Positions 10,783-22,657 of a stretch of DNA of 64,000 nucleotides are shown in pieces. Each line of letters opens with the position of its first letter. Positions within the stretch are counted from its first letter, which is position 1. The notes under the pieces are model-generated. The model made no database searches. It had not been told where the DNA came from and worked only from the letters and a program-made list of their open reading frames with translations. The position numbers were made by a program, and so were the translations under genes. This stretch comes from Paratinospora sagittata (taxonomy: Eukaryota; Streptophyta; Magnoliopsida; Ranunculales; Menispermaceae), in contig CM069597.1 of NCBI GenBank assembly GCA_035771175.1, positions 46,631,991 to 46,695,990 of the forward strand, given 5' to 3'.

Positions 10783-11781
10783 CTAACACTTAGGCAGTGG
10801 AGTTCCACACAAACACCTATTATGAAAATACGTAGACGAATCAAAACTCTGCAACTTCCCGCCTTGCGGAATCTCTCCACAAAGCCGATTGTAACTCACA
10901 TTAAAACCCAACAACGATTCCACCTCCGTCAACTGCTTCGGAATGCTTCCATAAATCCCATTATGATTCAAATCCAACGCCACCAATTTTGTCTTCGAAA
11001 ACCTCAGTTTCGAGAAATCGAATTCCAAAACATTCCTCGAAAGATCCAAATCCCTCAACGATTTCTTCTCACCAAACAGTATCGACGCGTCTCCCTCCAA
11101 CTTATTCAGCGACAAATCGATCCTGTCAAAATCCACGTTGCCGAGAGTCGCCGGAATCGGACCGGAGAGCTGGTTGTGCGATAACACGAGATACTTCAAG
11201 TTTCCGGAGAACCGGCCGAACGACTCTGGGATCGGTCCGGTCAGCCGGTTCCGATCGAGCCGGAGAAATTCGAGATTCGGTAGATCGGCGAGGCTTGGAG
11301 GGATCGAGCCGGAGAACTGGTTGAATGACAGATCTAGGAATTTTAGGGTTTTGATCTCGCCGAGGAAGGCCGGGATTGGACCGGAGAGGCTGGTCCAGCT
11401 GAGCCATAGGGTTTTGAGGTTCTTGAGATTGGTAACGGATCGGGGAATTGAGCCGGTGAGGTTTGTGAGTTTGCGGAAGAGTAGAGTTTCGAGGAAGGGA
11501 AGGTCACCGACGGCGTCGGGGATTTGGCCGGAGATCTCGCCGGAAAATATTTGAAGGACGTTGACGCGGTTGGTGGTGCGGCTGCACTCGAGAGCGTACC
11601 AGTCGCAGCAGTCGGTGTTGGTAACCCAGGAGGCGAGGTGGTAAGGATTGTGGAGGGATTGTTTGATTTGCATGAGGACTTTATAGTCATTTGGGTGGCA
11701 GCGAGTTGAGACAGAATATGAAGAAGGTAAATAACAGAGGAAGAAGAAGAAGAAAGCAAGGAAGTTGAAGTGGGAAGCCAT
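10783..11781 (-). CDS. Polygalacturonase-inhibiting protein (PGIP)
   Basis: A 332-residue secreted leucine-rich-repeat protein, the usual PGIP length. A signal peptide covers about residues 1-24. The cysteine-rich N-terminal cap has CHPNDYKVLMQIKQSL and a DCCDWYALEC segment. About ten extracellular-type LRRs of the LxxLxLSxNxLxGxIP pattern follow. The C-terminal cap ends in CLCGTPLPKC. PGIPs sit in the plant cell wall, where they bind and restrain fungal and some insect endopolygalacturonases. The gene is intronless, as many PGIP genes are. A TATTTAAA box lies on the minus strand at about 11826-11833. A truncated relative lies in opposite orientation at 21946-22657 and shares roughly 60% of residues. 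The frame is intact. Confidence 0.93.
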   Translation of the reverse strand: MASHFNFLAFFFFFLCYLPSSYSVSTRCHPNDYKVLMQIKQSLHNPYHLASWVTNTDCCDWYALECSRTTNRVNVLQIFSGEISGQIPDAVGDLPFLETLLFRKLTNLTGSIPRSVTNLKNLKTLWLSWTSLSGPIPAFLGEIKTLKFLDLSFNQFSGSIPPSLADLPNLEFLRLDRNRLTGPIPESFGRFSGNLKYLVLSHNQLSGPIPATLGNVDFDRIDLSLNKLEGDASILFGEKKSLRDLDLSRNVLEFDFSKLRFSKTKLVALDLNHNGIYGSIPKQLTEVESLLGFNVSYNRLCGEIPQGGKLQSFDSSTYFHNRCLCGTPLPKC

Positions 11782-12459
11782 GGCTGGAGCTTCTGGGTTT
11801 GTGAATTTTTGCTGGGAATTGGAAGTTTAAATAAGTGGCCGTCGTGGGGAGATGATGGAAACTCTGGCTGAGTACTGGGCTGTGGATGGATTACAGGTAA
11901 GTAGTGATTGGTCAAGAAGGATGGCATTCAATTTTTTATTATTTTTTTAAATTATATATTATCTTTGTTGTTTTTCAAAAAATGGTAGCTACGTTCTAGA
12001 AGAAAAAAAAGGGGTATATAGTTTGTTTCAAAAGAAAAATTAGAGTTTTGTTATGATGGTATATTGAGGTGTAATGTTTTCTTTTTGTTATATAGAACTT
12101 GACAACATTTTGATTTAAGCAAAATTATGAATTTGGTAGTAGTTAATTATTATACTCAATTATCAGTCTTTTTTCCTACATAAATTTACGAAGTTAAGTT
12201 AATATTTAAATTATTAAAAAAAATTAATTAATTTTTTTACTTTTATTATTTTTGTGTAATGTTAATAAGTTACTCATCCAAACAAGTACATTCAAATACC
12301 TACATTATATCAATAAGTGTTTAAATTACTTTAACCAGTTATCTCGTTTTATCTTTAATTAGACCTACTCTTACCATTTTTTAAATATACTTATTTCTAT
12401 GTTTGTCTCTTAAAGATAAGGCTGACTGACATGGCATTGAAGTATAAATTCTGGAACCC

Positions 12460-12502
<43 letters not shown>

Positions 12503-14303
12503 CTTGGAATTACTGATATATATTTGATGAGTGCTCTTGCATTAATTGGTTGCTTCCCGGTAATTGTTGTAGATATTCAACCTTAATTTTATTTTATTTT
12601 ATTTTTTTTTAATGTTGACACAAGATTAAAAAATGTTTATACTAAAGTCAAAGGAAGTCGAGACCCCTCAATAGAACTAATAAGGTGAGCACAATAGTGA
12701 GGAGTATAAGAAATTTGGATGTGGACCATGCGAACTAACTACCATAATCTCACTCTCATTTTTATTAGAGAAAAAAAGCTTTTACTTATTTATAAAGAGA
12801 GAAAATCAAATATTCGACTTCGAATGAAGAGATTAGATGTATATTGTTAAAGTTAACTACCGCTTGCAATATTTAACCTTAATTAAGGCTATCAATTATT
12901 TTTCTGCTATATACAGGAGCTCATGGGATCCGATATAGAGAGAGAGAGAGTCGCTCACTTGCATGGAAATTCTCGTGCAGGTATGTTGTAAGATACTAAT
13001 GTGTGCTATTCTAATATGTAGTAGGTGAATGAATCTCTCTAGTTTAGGATATTTCGACGTCTTCCTTTGAATTGCATGCATGATATCTCGTAATAAAAAG
13101 AATTGACGTGAATGAAAACTTTACATTAATTAAATTTCTATTATGTTCATTTTTTACTTGAAAACAATTGTATTAAATAAAAATTAAAATTTTATATGTT
13201 GAACTAGAGTAACCTAAGCCAAACTAACCAAAAAAGTTTTGTAGTTGAGGTGATTTTTTTTTTATTATTATTTTGAATCACGTGTTGTTAATATCTGATT
13301 CGTGACAGTTCAACAACTTTAAAAGATAATATTGACATAATATGTTTCTAAAGCATTTTCTTTTTATTGTCAAGTCCAATTGTTCTTTGATCTCTAGAAC
13401 AACTGCAGTTTTATTGGAGTTTTAGTTGCTTTTGCATGTTTGCTATTCTCACATTTTTATTTGTTTATTTATGTTATAACGCTTGAAATATGGAAGAATG
13501 TATTAAAACAGTCAAATTAGTGCAAATGGAAGAACACACCCCACCCATAAGACTGAAAACGTCCAGGCTGCATTTGATATCATTTTTAAATTCAGTTTCC
13601 TTATTTAAAATAATAATAATAATAATATATTATTTACTATAATGTGATACTCAAAAATTGTTTTTGCAAAAAAAGTTCAAAACAACTGTAAACGTTTTCA
13701 GAAAAGATATAAAATTTGTTTTTCGAGTTTTATTTTTTTGGCTTACAATAGCTTTTATTCAGATTTGTAAAATAATAGTACAATTCTCTTATTAATAATT
13801 TTAATATTGAAATGTTTTTATAAAAGTTGGTATCCTCGCATCTAATAAGACAGGTAAATTATAATTCGTCCAGCCTGTACATAAAATGCCAATGGTGGAT
13901 CATGCATTATTGACCTAGTGGTGGTTTGCTTACACCAGGGACTAGCAAGTTGGGCGGCAAAGTTGACCAAAATGTCATATTGGGTGATAGGATTGCATAT
14001 CATGTTTGAATCTCATTAACCATTTAAAATTATTTTACAGAAACTTAAATTAATTTTATAAAAATAATATTCATATATAAACGTCGGCTAGTTCTAATCT
14101 AAAAGTAAAAACTTTTATTCCTTTAATAAAAACATAGTAATTAATTTGTATGATATTTATCGATATTCCTTATATTTCTCGTTATTATATTCGTCATCTT
14201 GGCTTTCTGATTTCCCGTACTTAAAAAAAAAAAAAAAAAAACATTCATACCATATCCCTTATACATTAGATTTTATCAGGAGGCCAAATCAATTCATTTG
14301 AAG
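11782..14303. other. Intergenic region between PGIP and JMJ30-like gene
   Basis: AT-rich, no supported gene. It contains an (AT)n microsatellite at 12463-12500 and a GA-rich stretch near 12940. The 12620-12870 segment looks like a worn transposon relic. Confidence 0.5.
12463..12500. repeat. (AT)n microsatellite
   Basis: Nineteen uninterrupted AT dinucleotides. Confidence 0.95.
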
Positions 14304-14470
14304 AAATATCTAAAACGTTCGAGTTATTTGCCAAAAGAAACTTGATATGTAGGACCCAATTCATTAGTTCCACAAATATCTCGTCTAAGTATACGCGTGT
14401 CACGTGATACAAGCAAGATAGACAAGTCCCTGTGTCGAACAGACAACAAATCTGCATCCGCTAAATATCT
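14304..14470 (+). promoter_or_regulatory. Cluster of evening-element-like motifs plus G-box upstream of JMJ30-like gene
   Basis: AAATATCT occurs three times on the plus strand, at 14304-14311, 14374-14381 and 14463-14470. Each matches eight of the nine bases of the evening element AAAATATCT. A palindromic CACGTG G-box lies at 14401-14406. All are within 255 bp of the start codon. In Arabidopsis, JMJ30 is a clock-controlled gene bound by CCA1/LHY through evening elements, so circadian control is a reasonable inference. Confidence 0.6.
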
Positions 14471-14527
14471 TTCCCTCTCAGAAAAGTTTCAGTCTCTTAG
14501 TTAACACTAGTAATCTAGTTCTCTACT

Positions 14528-14556
14528 CCGGCACCGGCACCGGCACCGGCACCGGC
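14528..14556 (+). repeat. (CCGGCA)n hexanucleotide repeat in the JMJ30-like leader
   Basis: Nearly five units of CCGGCA end one base before the start codon. It is a GC-rich island in an AT-rich region and could form leader structure. Confidence 0.85.
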
Positions 14557-14557
14557 G

Positions 14558-17500
14558 ATGGCTGCCGCCGACGACAGTTCCGGCCTTCCGACGCCGACGC
14601 TTGATGCCGAGAGCTCAAATCTCCTGCAGAAAATATACGAGCAAGGAGGATACGCGTTCGTCGGCATGGCGACGCTAGCCGCCGGCGGAGATTTCCGAGC
14701 GGCGGAGGCGGCGAGGGAGATGGCGTGGGAGCAGCTTCACTCCGGTCCGTGGCACTCGGTGTTGCCGGTGTGGAGAGACGCGTATTCGATGTCGTGTCTC
14801 CGAGTCGCGGCGTTCCATCACGGCGCCGGAGATTTAGAGGAGGCGCTTAGGGTTCTGGATATGGGATTGATAATGGGAGGGACTCTAGTGCGGAAGGATC
14901 TGGAATCTGCGGTGGAGATGATCACGAGGAGGAGGAGGAGGAGATCGAGTGGTTCTAGCGGCGAGGAGAAGAATAGGAGTGATTGGTTGTTCGAAGGGTT
15001 GGAACAAGGCGGAGGTGAGGTCTGTTCTTGAATTAAACCCTAATTTAATTGATCTACTCATTTGATATATTTGATGGAAAAATAGAAGCTTGTTGATTTT
15101 TTATAAAAATTTTAGGTATTTTATTTGTGTTAGGAGTTTTATATATCTTGCTACTGTGGCTATGTTTATGTCACATCAGTCCTGCACCAATGAGTATTGT
15201 GGAAACTGGAGGTGTGTGTGGTAAGGATACATTGAGGTGAATTAACCAAAAGTTGAAATTGTTTTAGTTCATTTACTTCACCAAAAATGTAGCCTACAAA
15301 TTTTAGGTTTAAAAATATCATACTGATTACATTGTGTAATAGCCAGCTTCCGACTCATCACTGAGTGGATTCTAGTTTCTACCAAACCTGTCTATGTATT
15401 AATTGTCAAATGTATCTTTAAGTTGTGGGATAAACCATTTGTTTCTTTCCTTTTGTTTGGTTCATATTAAGATGATGTTCCTATTTATGATAGCTTTTTA
15501 ATTCTTACTGTGGCTATGTTCCATATTTCTATGGAACATTTCAATTCTTAAAAATTCTCTTTGAGTTGGGTGGTCGGGGCGCAAGGTGAGTAACCATTAA
15601 CAACTTCCCAGAAGGAAACAACTAATTTAAAATTGTTCATGAATAATGTAGGCTTTTGCTGTCTTCTTAACTATTTTATAATCTTGATCATGGATGGTAA
15701 AATTCAAAGAAGTGTTATAGTTAAATTCAGTTCAGTTCTACAAGCTGAAAAAAAAAATTGGCCAATTTCAGTGTAAAATCTACCAATTTATAATGAATTT
15801 CACTCTGGATTTTCTTTACCGTCTTCTACTCCCCCGTCCCTTTCCTCTTAGCTCCTGAGTATTTGCCTATCATTATGTTCATTTGCAGATATGTGATTGC
15901 TGCATGTTAGCCTGAGTGTTTGCTCTTCTAATTTTTCCTGTTGTTGTTGGCTGTTTTGATCTTATAGGTTATTCGACTACTGCCAAACAGATCATTGTCT
16001 TGTAAGTTCGTAGAGAAGCGGTCATCTCTATCTTTAGAGGCATTCCTGCGTGATTATTTCCTATCAGGTGTTCCAGTTATAATAAGTGACTGCATGGCTC
16101 ATTGGCCTGCGACAGCAAAGTGGAAAGATCCAGCATATATGAAAAAAGTTGCGGGCGATCGAACGGTCCCAGTTGAGGTGATTAATCTCCCCAGATATAT
16201 GATATACTTAAGCTTGATGTTGCCATTATTGATATCCTTTTGCCAGATTTTCATTCCTAGCAATGTTTTCGCTTGGTTCAGACAATTTTTTTACTAGATA
16301 TTATATTTCCTATTTCTACTTCAACATGATCAACAAAGATTTTGCTTTATGGCTACGCTTTGGAAATTTTCTTCTGTCTTTTCCTTATAATTAATCGCAA
16401 TTTTATTTGGCATTTTTATGGCAATAATTTTTTTTGAGGTATTAATTATTATTACTGGAAAAGATCTTGTGACTGAAAACTTGTAAAGTTGATAACTTTT
16501 TCCAGATTGGAAAGAACTATTTGTGTTCGGAGTGGAAGCAAGAACTTATCACATTCTCTCAGTTTCTTGAAAGGATCCAGTCCAATGACTCTAACCCTGC
16601 TGACCTAACTTATCTTGCACAGCATCCATTGTTTGACCAGGTACTCTGTATTTTGAGGGACTCCCTTTAAATTCATGATGCTGCATTTCAGTTTTTAACA
16701 GTAGGTTTATATTCCAGATACAAGAGTTACGCAGGGACATTTTGGTTCCTGACTACTGTTTTGTTGGTGGGGGAGAACTAAGGCCTCTTAATGCTTGGTT
16801 TGGTCCAGCTGGAACAGTGACACCGTTGCACCATGATCCGCATCATAATATTCTTGCTCAGGTATTTGATATTTCAACTTTTCAGAGTGTAGTATATTTA
16901 CTGTGATGCTAGTAAAGATTAAGCATGTTGTTGTTACCTTATGGATATTTTTTTTTTTCTCAACTCAGTTAAGTAAGGCTATTATTTCAGTTTTTGTCAA
17001 CATTTACTTCTATTATATATGATTGGATTGCTTATAAGTTATAAATTTTCCACAGTACTACAGTTATGCTTAATAATATGATTTTCTTCTTGAAGGCAAC
17101 AACGTTATGTTACCTTATTTCTACTTACATGTAACTTGTGCAGAGTTTGCTATAGATAAATGTTATATCTATGGGAAAAATTAACTTGTGTGGTTTGACG
17201 ATACATATATTCGCACTTGAAGGTTTTGCGTGAAATGTTTGTTTTGAAGCATCACATGTTGAATGAAATATAACTAAAATGAAGGTCATAATAAAATTTA
17301 AGGTTCCAACTAAAGCTAATGAATACAACTTGAGAAGAGGCTATGGAAAAGGAGTTACTATTGAAGTGGCATAAAAGTCTAAAGATGTAATGAATTATGA
17401 ATTATTGGCAAAAGAATTAATTCTTGATACAAATTTAGTGGCTGATTTCTTGTTCAACCAAAAAATGTTCCTATATTTTGTTTGATAATGTGAAATTTAA

Positions 17501-18888
17501 CTACAAATTTAGTGGTGCATGTGGACTGTGAAGGACAACAAATAATTGGCAAGCAATACAATAAGCTACAGAGAGCATCCCATAAAGCTAAAAACAACCT
17601 TCTTTTTTACCCTTTTCAGGTTGTTGGCAGAAAGTATGTGAGGCTTTATCCAGCTTCAGTATCCGATGATCTGTACCCTCATACTGAATCCATGCTAAGC
17701 AATTCCAGCCAGGTATTCACTGAATTGAGTTGGTTTATTCTCAAAGTCAACTGGCATGCTATATCTTAGTTTATTCAATTTTTTCCTTTTTCTTTTTTGT
17801 TTCTTGTAATTTGATAATATGCACCAATATTCAAGCTAGAATGGACTAACGTCTTTCCTTTCTATTCTGGGATTTGTTGGTCTGTTCAATTAATTTCCTC
17901 TCTACCAATGCTTCATGTTTGCTAGTATTAGGATTAGCTGTCATGTTGTTACTTGTTACAAAATTTGTGAATTTGATTTCAATGTTAGCATTAGTAAAAT
18001 TGTCCAAAGGTGGTAATTGTTGTATAAGATGGCGGTATTCCTGTCCTGCACTTATGATCTATACTATTTTATTGTTTTTGTGGCGCTTGCCATCTCGCAA
18101 GTACCTTAGGATATTTGTCCATTTGTGGTTGGATTAGAGTTACTGATTTGGCAACCCTGTCGGCTACTTTTGTCTTAATGTTGTTTCTATATCCTTTTCT
18201 CGACAGAAATCTACAGTCAGAGATCTCTATAACTGTATTTCTATATCCTTAAAAATATATTTATAATTGCATGTATATGGACTCCATAAACTTAAAACGA
18301 ATCAAAACAAAACAAAAATTATCATAATTCATAAGCATTAAGCACCCACACTTCCCAAAACACCCCTAACATGTACATTGGAACTAGAGCTTGCTTCTTT
18401 GTTTGCTTGATATTTACTCAAATTGTTGGGCTTGTGACTTTGTAAGGAACACCGATTGTAGTTGGTGAGAAAAGAAATAAGAAGCAACAAAATTAGTAAA
18501 AGTGTTAAATTGCTTCTATCATTCTGGTTCACCTGTATTAACAAGGAATTCAACTTCAAATTTGACTTTCTCTACAACTATTCTCCCAAAAGACTTACTT
18601 TGTTCTTGCCTCTTTTTTTTGTGAGATTTGCAATGAAATGGAACATATGATTGTCATTTTATTCCCACTTGCATATTTTTTATTGAAACTGAAAAGAAAC
18701 TTTTATGGCAGGTGGACCTTGACAATCTTGATGAAAAAGAGTTTCCAAAGGCAAGGGACTTGGATTTCCTGGACTGCATCTTAGAGCAAGGCCAAATGCT
18801 TTACATTCCTCCAAAATGGTGGCATTATGTTAGATCTCTTACAACAAGTTTCTCTGTCAGCTTTTGGTGGAGTGAGTTGGACAGCTAA
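14558..18888 (+). CDS. JMJ30: JmjC-domain histone/protein demethylase or hydroxylase, JMJ30/JMJD5 type
   Basis: Six exons give a continuous 406-residue frame: 14558-15019, 15968-16177, 16506-16640, 16718-16861, 17620-17712, 18712-18888. The first donor (15019/15020) is the least certain; it is the only choice that keeps frame. The N-terminal region (1-150) is helical. The JmjC domain runs from about 175 to 400, with the iron-binding H307-x-D309 in PLHHDPHHN and distal His386 in [10 protein letters not shown]. The Arabidopsis relative is a nuclear 2-oxoglutarate/Fe(II) enzyme of about the same length, acting with the circadian clock, and linked to H3K36 demethylation and flowering control. Three evening-element-like motifs and a G-box lie just upstream. 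All motifs expected for activity are present. Confidence 0.92.
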
Positions 18889-19389
18889 CAGATACCTTGG
18901 TTCTGTGTTTTCTCCTCTTTCGTAGCTTTTGTATTTGTAACTCATTTCTCAATAAACACTTTTGATAGGAAGCTCATTATTTGTGAGTCCCCCCATATTT
19001 TTCCTTGTGTAACTCTCTTCTCCATAACATTTATGTATCACGGCTTTGAGTTTTTCTTTTCCTCTTAAAACTTGGATTACTTTATATGGACTAATCATCG
19101 AAGATTAATATTCAATGTGAGTAATGTCTTTCCAGGTGTTCCTTTACTTCCTTACACTAATAGAAGAGTAGTCATTTACAATTAGTGGTTATTAAATATT
19201 ATCTATATTCTTTATTATTTGAAAGTTTTGTTTTAATTAAGTGTATACAAATAAGTTACCGATTAATTTCATTTCTCAAATTACACATTGATTATTAGTG
19301 GGTTTTTTTTTTGGTCTTAAACCCCTCCTAGTGTCCTCTGCGTAGAGCGAGACTAATCTAGAGTTTGGTGCCCTAATAAGGTGGATAGC
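18889..19389. other. 3' flank of JMJ30-like gene
   Basis: Holds the probable 3' UTR (AATAAA-like CAATAAAC at about 18950) and AT-rich spacer. No gene seen. Confidence 0.5.
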
Positions 19390-20075
19390 TACTCGTGGCT
19401 GTTACTACTTTCGTGCAGGTAATTCTGGGAGGTTCCATCCAGGATCCAACTCTAACAGGAGATGTGGCTCCTCTGCCGCACCTGGAGAGAATTCTATGCT
19501 TGCAGGGATCAAGACCCGAAGCTCGTCTTCATTCGGTGATTAATTTGTGCAACAGTAGCAGATGGATTTGCTAGAGTCGGCGGAGCTGATTGAAAAGTGA
19601 TTAATTTGTGCAACAGTAGCAGATGGATTTGCTAGAGTCGGCGGAGCTGATTGAAAAGGACACTGATACACAATTTGTGCAACAGTAGCAGATGAATAGC
19701 AGATGAATTTGCTAGAGTCGGCGGAGCTGATTGAAAAGGACACTGATACACAATTTGTGCAACAGTAGCAGATGAATTTGCTAGAGTCGGCGGAGCTGAT
19801 TAAAAAGGACACTGATATACTTTACGCCCCTTATTCCCACATCAGAAACACGTGATAGGTGAGCGGGGTATGGACGACACAGTCTGCGACTCAGTGTCTG
19901 GCACAAAAAGCAAACCAACTCTTTTATGCGGCCATGATGCCTTAGTAGCTGATCCCTGTATCTGTAACCTCATAGCAGACTGTGCTTCTCTGCCTGATGA
20001 CGTAGTATTGCTATTACTCGAGGAGTAACTGGAGTCTCAGTGCAGTAGACATCTCAGCTGCTTTTATCTTTTTTT
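19390..20075 (-). pseudogene. Degraded coding-like DNA with CCHC-like knuckle
   Basis: On the minus strand, short open segments survive. One (about 19835-19930) reads RVGLLFVPDTESQTVSS and continues to a stop-interrupted zinc-knuckle-like CF-stop-CGNKG, then YQC. Another (about 19410-19545) reads DELRVLIPASIEFSPGAAEE. Frames are broken by stops and by the minisatellite at 19542-19819. The knuckle hints at a retroelement gag, but I cannot assign a family. It lies next to gene fragment A' and may belong with it. Confidence 0.3.
19542..19819. repeat. Minisatellite, four units of 61-80 bp
   Basis: Units begin with AATTTGTGCAACAGTAGCAG at 19542, 19603, 19672 and 19752 and share CTAGAGTCGGCGGAGCTGAT. 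Units differ by an internal GACACTGATACAC segment and by an 11-bp internal duplication in the third. Confidence 0.92.
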
Positions 20076-20962
20076 ATTCACCCCACTATTTTCTGTCCCA
20101 TCTTTGTTTTCACATCTGTCTGTGCTGCACTACTCCTCAAAATTGATCTAATGTAACTTGCCTCACTTAAGTCATTGTGGGCCCTATAAGTCTGCTTATT
20201 AGCTGCAGGGTGACCTGTGCCTATACTTAATGAAGTCTCTAATGTTGTACTAAAAAGAAGTTTATTTGATTTTTTTTTTGTAAAAGGAATGATGTCGTTC
20301 CAAGAGAGTTTGTGGAAGAAGAATTTAGCTAACTGGTCAAATAATTGTCCCAAACATTGGATACTTTCTATGAGCAGTGGCATTACAAATGAGAAGAGCT
20401 GGGTAAAATAAAGAATAGCAATAAAAGTAAACTCAACAAATATGTCCTTAAAAAAGTAATAAAAAACTAAAAACATGCAAAAAGAGTGATAACACTGAAT
20501 TAATTTTTAAAACTAAAAACTTATTAACAATATAAAATTAGCACACCTTAAAACTGTTCTCATTATTGATAGATAGACAAAGATGAAAACCGCTTATTAT
20601 GCTTAATAATTTCAAAGTACTGTTACATAAATTAAAAATATTACATCAATTATTATAAATAATTTTTATGTTAGCTTTTAACTTTAATATATTAAAATAA
20701 TATATTTTTTAATTAAATTATAAATTTGATGTGAATGTATGACACGTCATATTTATAACAGTTAATATAAAAAATTTAATATTAATTTAATGTTAAATGG
20801 CAAAGATAATTAGGTGGGCAAAGTTTCATACCTTGCTAGTGGGATATTAATTAATCGTCCAAATACAGTGAGGAAAGAAGTGACCACAGCCTTTTCTATT
20901 TTCTTTATGGAATTCACTTGCTCATGCCTGGAAGCAACTTGTTCAGCCCGCGTCAATTGTAT
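20076..20962 (-). pseudogene. Two-exon fragment of an unidentified gene (copy A', inverted)
   Basis: Inverted copy of 1-862. The first exon piece (about 20962 down to 20832) reads RAEQVASRHEQVNSIKKIEK, continues openly and ends at CAAG|GTATGA. The second starts at 20398 after TTTTACCCAG and stays open to about 20078. Compared with copy A it lacks the nonsense codon, so it is the better preserved copy. The family is unknown and both outer ends are missing. The splice sites are conserved, so the fragment derives from genomic DNA, not from mRNA. Confidence 0.5.
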
Positions 20963-21945
20963 CCTGAAATATCTGTGCATTACCCCCACTATATTTATAT
21001 ATATATATGAAGTAAAAATAACTTTCTGAGCATGAAGGGAAAGGAAAATTATTACCATTTAATGTATATATATTTTCACTTGATATATAAAGTTACAGGC
21101 TTCTATGTATTGCCTATACCTTTTATTTGAGAGTTTCTGAATTCAAATTTTCTTAATTATAAGCATTTGTTGGAAAAGTACTTCGGCAAAAGCTTTGTTA
21201 AATGGGCCTAAATTTGTTCATAATTTTGAAAAGAAAGTGCTACATTAACATTTTTACAGTAGAAATTGGCCCTGTTTAATAACTTTTTTTAAAAAACTGT
21301 TTGTACAAAAAGTGTTTTCAGATAATATTTTAAAAAATGTGGTCTCATTCAACTTCTCAATTTCTCAACTTCTCAAAAAAGTAAAAATACTATTCTTCTA
21401 CCACATTTTAGTCAAAAAAGTTGATATTGCAAATGTCCCTAAAACCATTTTTGGTCCAAAAATATTTTACAAATACAAAATCGTATAAGCTATCTCTCCA
21501 ACATTATTAAATTGTTTTGAATCAAATTTATTACCACAATTCAAAATAATTTAATAATCCATTAATAAAAATATTTATGTCAATGACGACCGTGGATACT
21601 ACTTCAACATTTTCCTTCGGTAACTTAAACAATAACATGGAGAGTTTATTAGGGTTCAAAGACATTACTCTATAATTTGACCAAAATAAAAAGAGAGAGG
21701 TACCTTGAAAAAGCCTCCATTCGCGCCGTCCAACAGCTGAACAATATCGATAAAGTTGTAAGAAAATGCGAAACAAATCCAGAAAAAAAAACTCAAAACA
21801 CAAACGAGATAAAGTGGCCATCACGATCATCAGGATTGTAAATGGTTCCATCAATGGTGTGCATTATGTTTGAATAAGCGAGATTATAGAACGTGGAATT
21901 CATGCTCGTGAATGAAATTATTGGATCGCTGACGCGAGTACACTC
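20963..21945. other. Spacer between gene fragment A' and PGIP relic
   Basis: AT-rich, with a GGCCCTGTTT-type transposon-like stretch around 21260-21460. No gene supported. Confidence 0.4.
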
Positions 21946-22657
21946 GTGCGAAGAGATCACAAAAACGTGCGAACTTTCTATATAATATTCTCGTCTAATC
22001 TGACCGGTCCGATCCCGCCATCCGTAACCAAGCTCCAGAACCTACGATTCCTCATGCTCAGCTGGAACAACATCACCGGTCCGGTACCTGAATTTCTCAG
22101 CCAGCTCCGTAACCTCGAGCTCCTAGATCTCGCTTTCAACAAGTTCTCCGGCTCCATTCCGGCGAGTCTCTCCAAACTCACGAAGCTCGGCGCTCTCCAC
22201 CTCGATCGGAACCAACTCTCCGGCGCGATCCCCGAATCCTTCGGTGAATTCGCCGGATCCGTGCCCAGATCTCTACTTGTCGCACAACCAGCTCACCGGT
22301 CCGATCCCGAAGTCGCTCGGAGATCTGGATTTCGTGAGGATCGATCTGTGGCGGAACAAGCTGGTCAGAGATGCGGTGATGTTGTTCGGATCGAGGAAGA
22401 CGACCGAGACGATGGATCTGTCGAGGAATTTGTTGAAGTTTGATTTCTCGAAGAAACTTATATACTTGGATTTGAACCATAACAAGATATATGGGAGGCT
22501 TCGGGAGGAAAGGACGAAATTGGATTTACAGACTCTGAATGTTAGTTATAATCAGCTGTGCGGTAGGATTCCACGTGGCGGGACATTACAGGACCATGAT
22601 TACTCCGCTTATTTTCATAACAAGTGCTTGTGTGGGAAACCGTTGGGAAATTGTTAG
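21946..22657 (+). pseudogene. Truncated, frameshifted PGIP
   Basis: LRR sequence related to the intact PGIP at 10783-11781. The signal peptide, N-terminal cysteine cap and first repeats are absent: homology starts at SNLTGPIPPSVTKLQNLRFL near 21994. The first frame (to about 22266) holds about four repeats. An extra base near 22267 shifts the frame, and the rest continues in the frame ending at 22657 (DLYLSHNQLTGPIPKSLGDL to the CLCGKPLGNC C-terminal cap). Only about 60% of residues match the intact gene, so it is an old paralogue, not a partner in the recent inverted duplication. Small conserved blocks such as LSHNQL and NVSYNQLCGRIP confirm the family. Confidence 0.88.

Noticed and set aside
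10989..11927. Several long open frames overlapping the PGIP gene on both strands
   Set aside because: They are shadows caused by the GC-rich LRR sequence and carry no family motif.
19542..19819. Possible CRISPR-like array
   Set aside because: Units are adjacent and nearly identical with no unique spacers, and the genome is a plant. It is a minisatellite.
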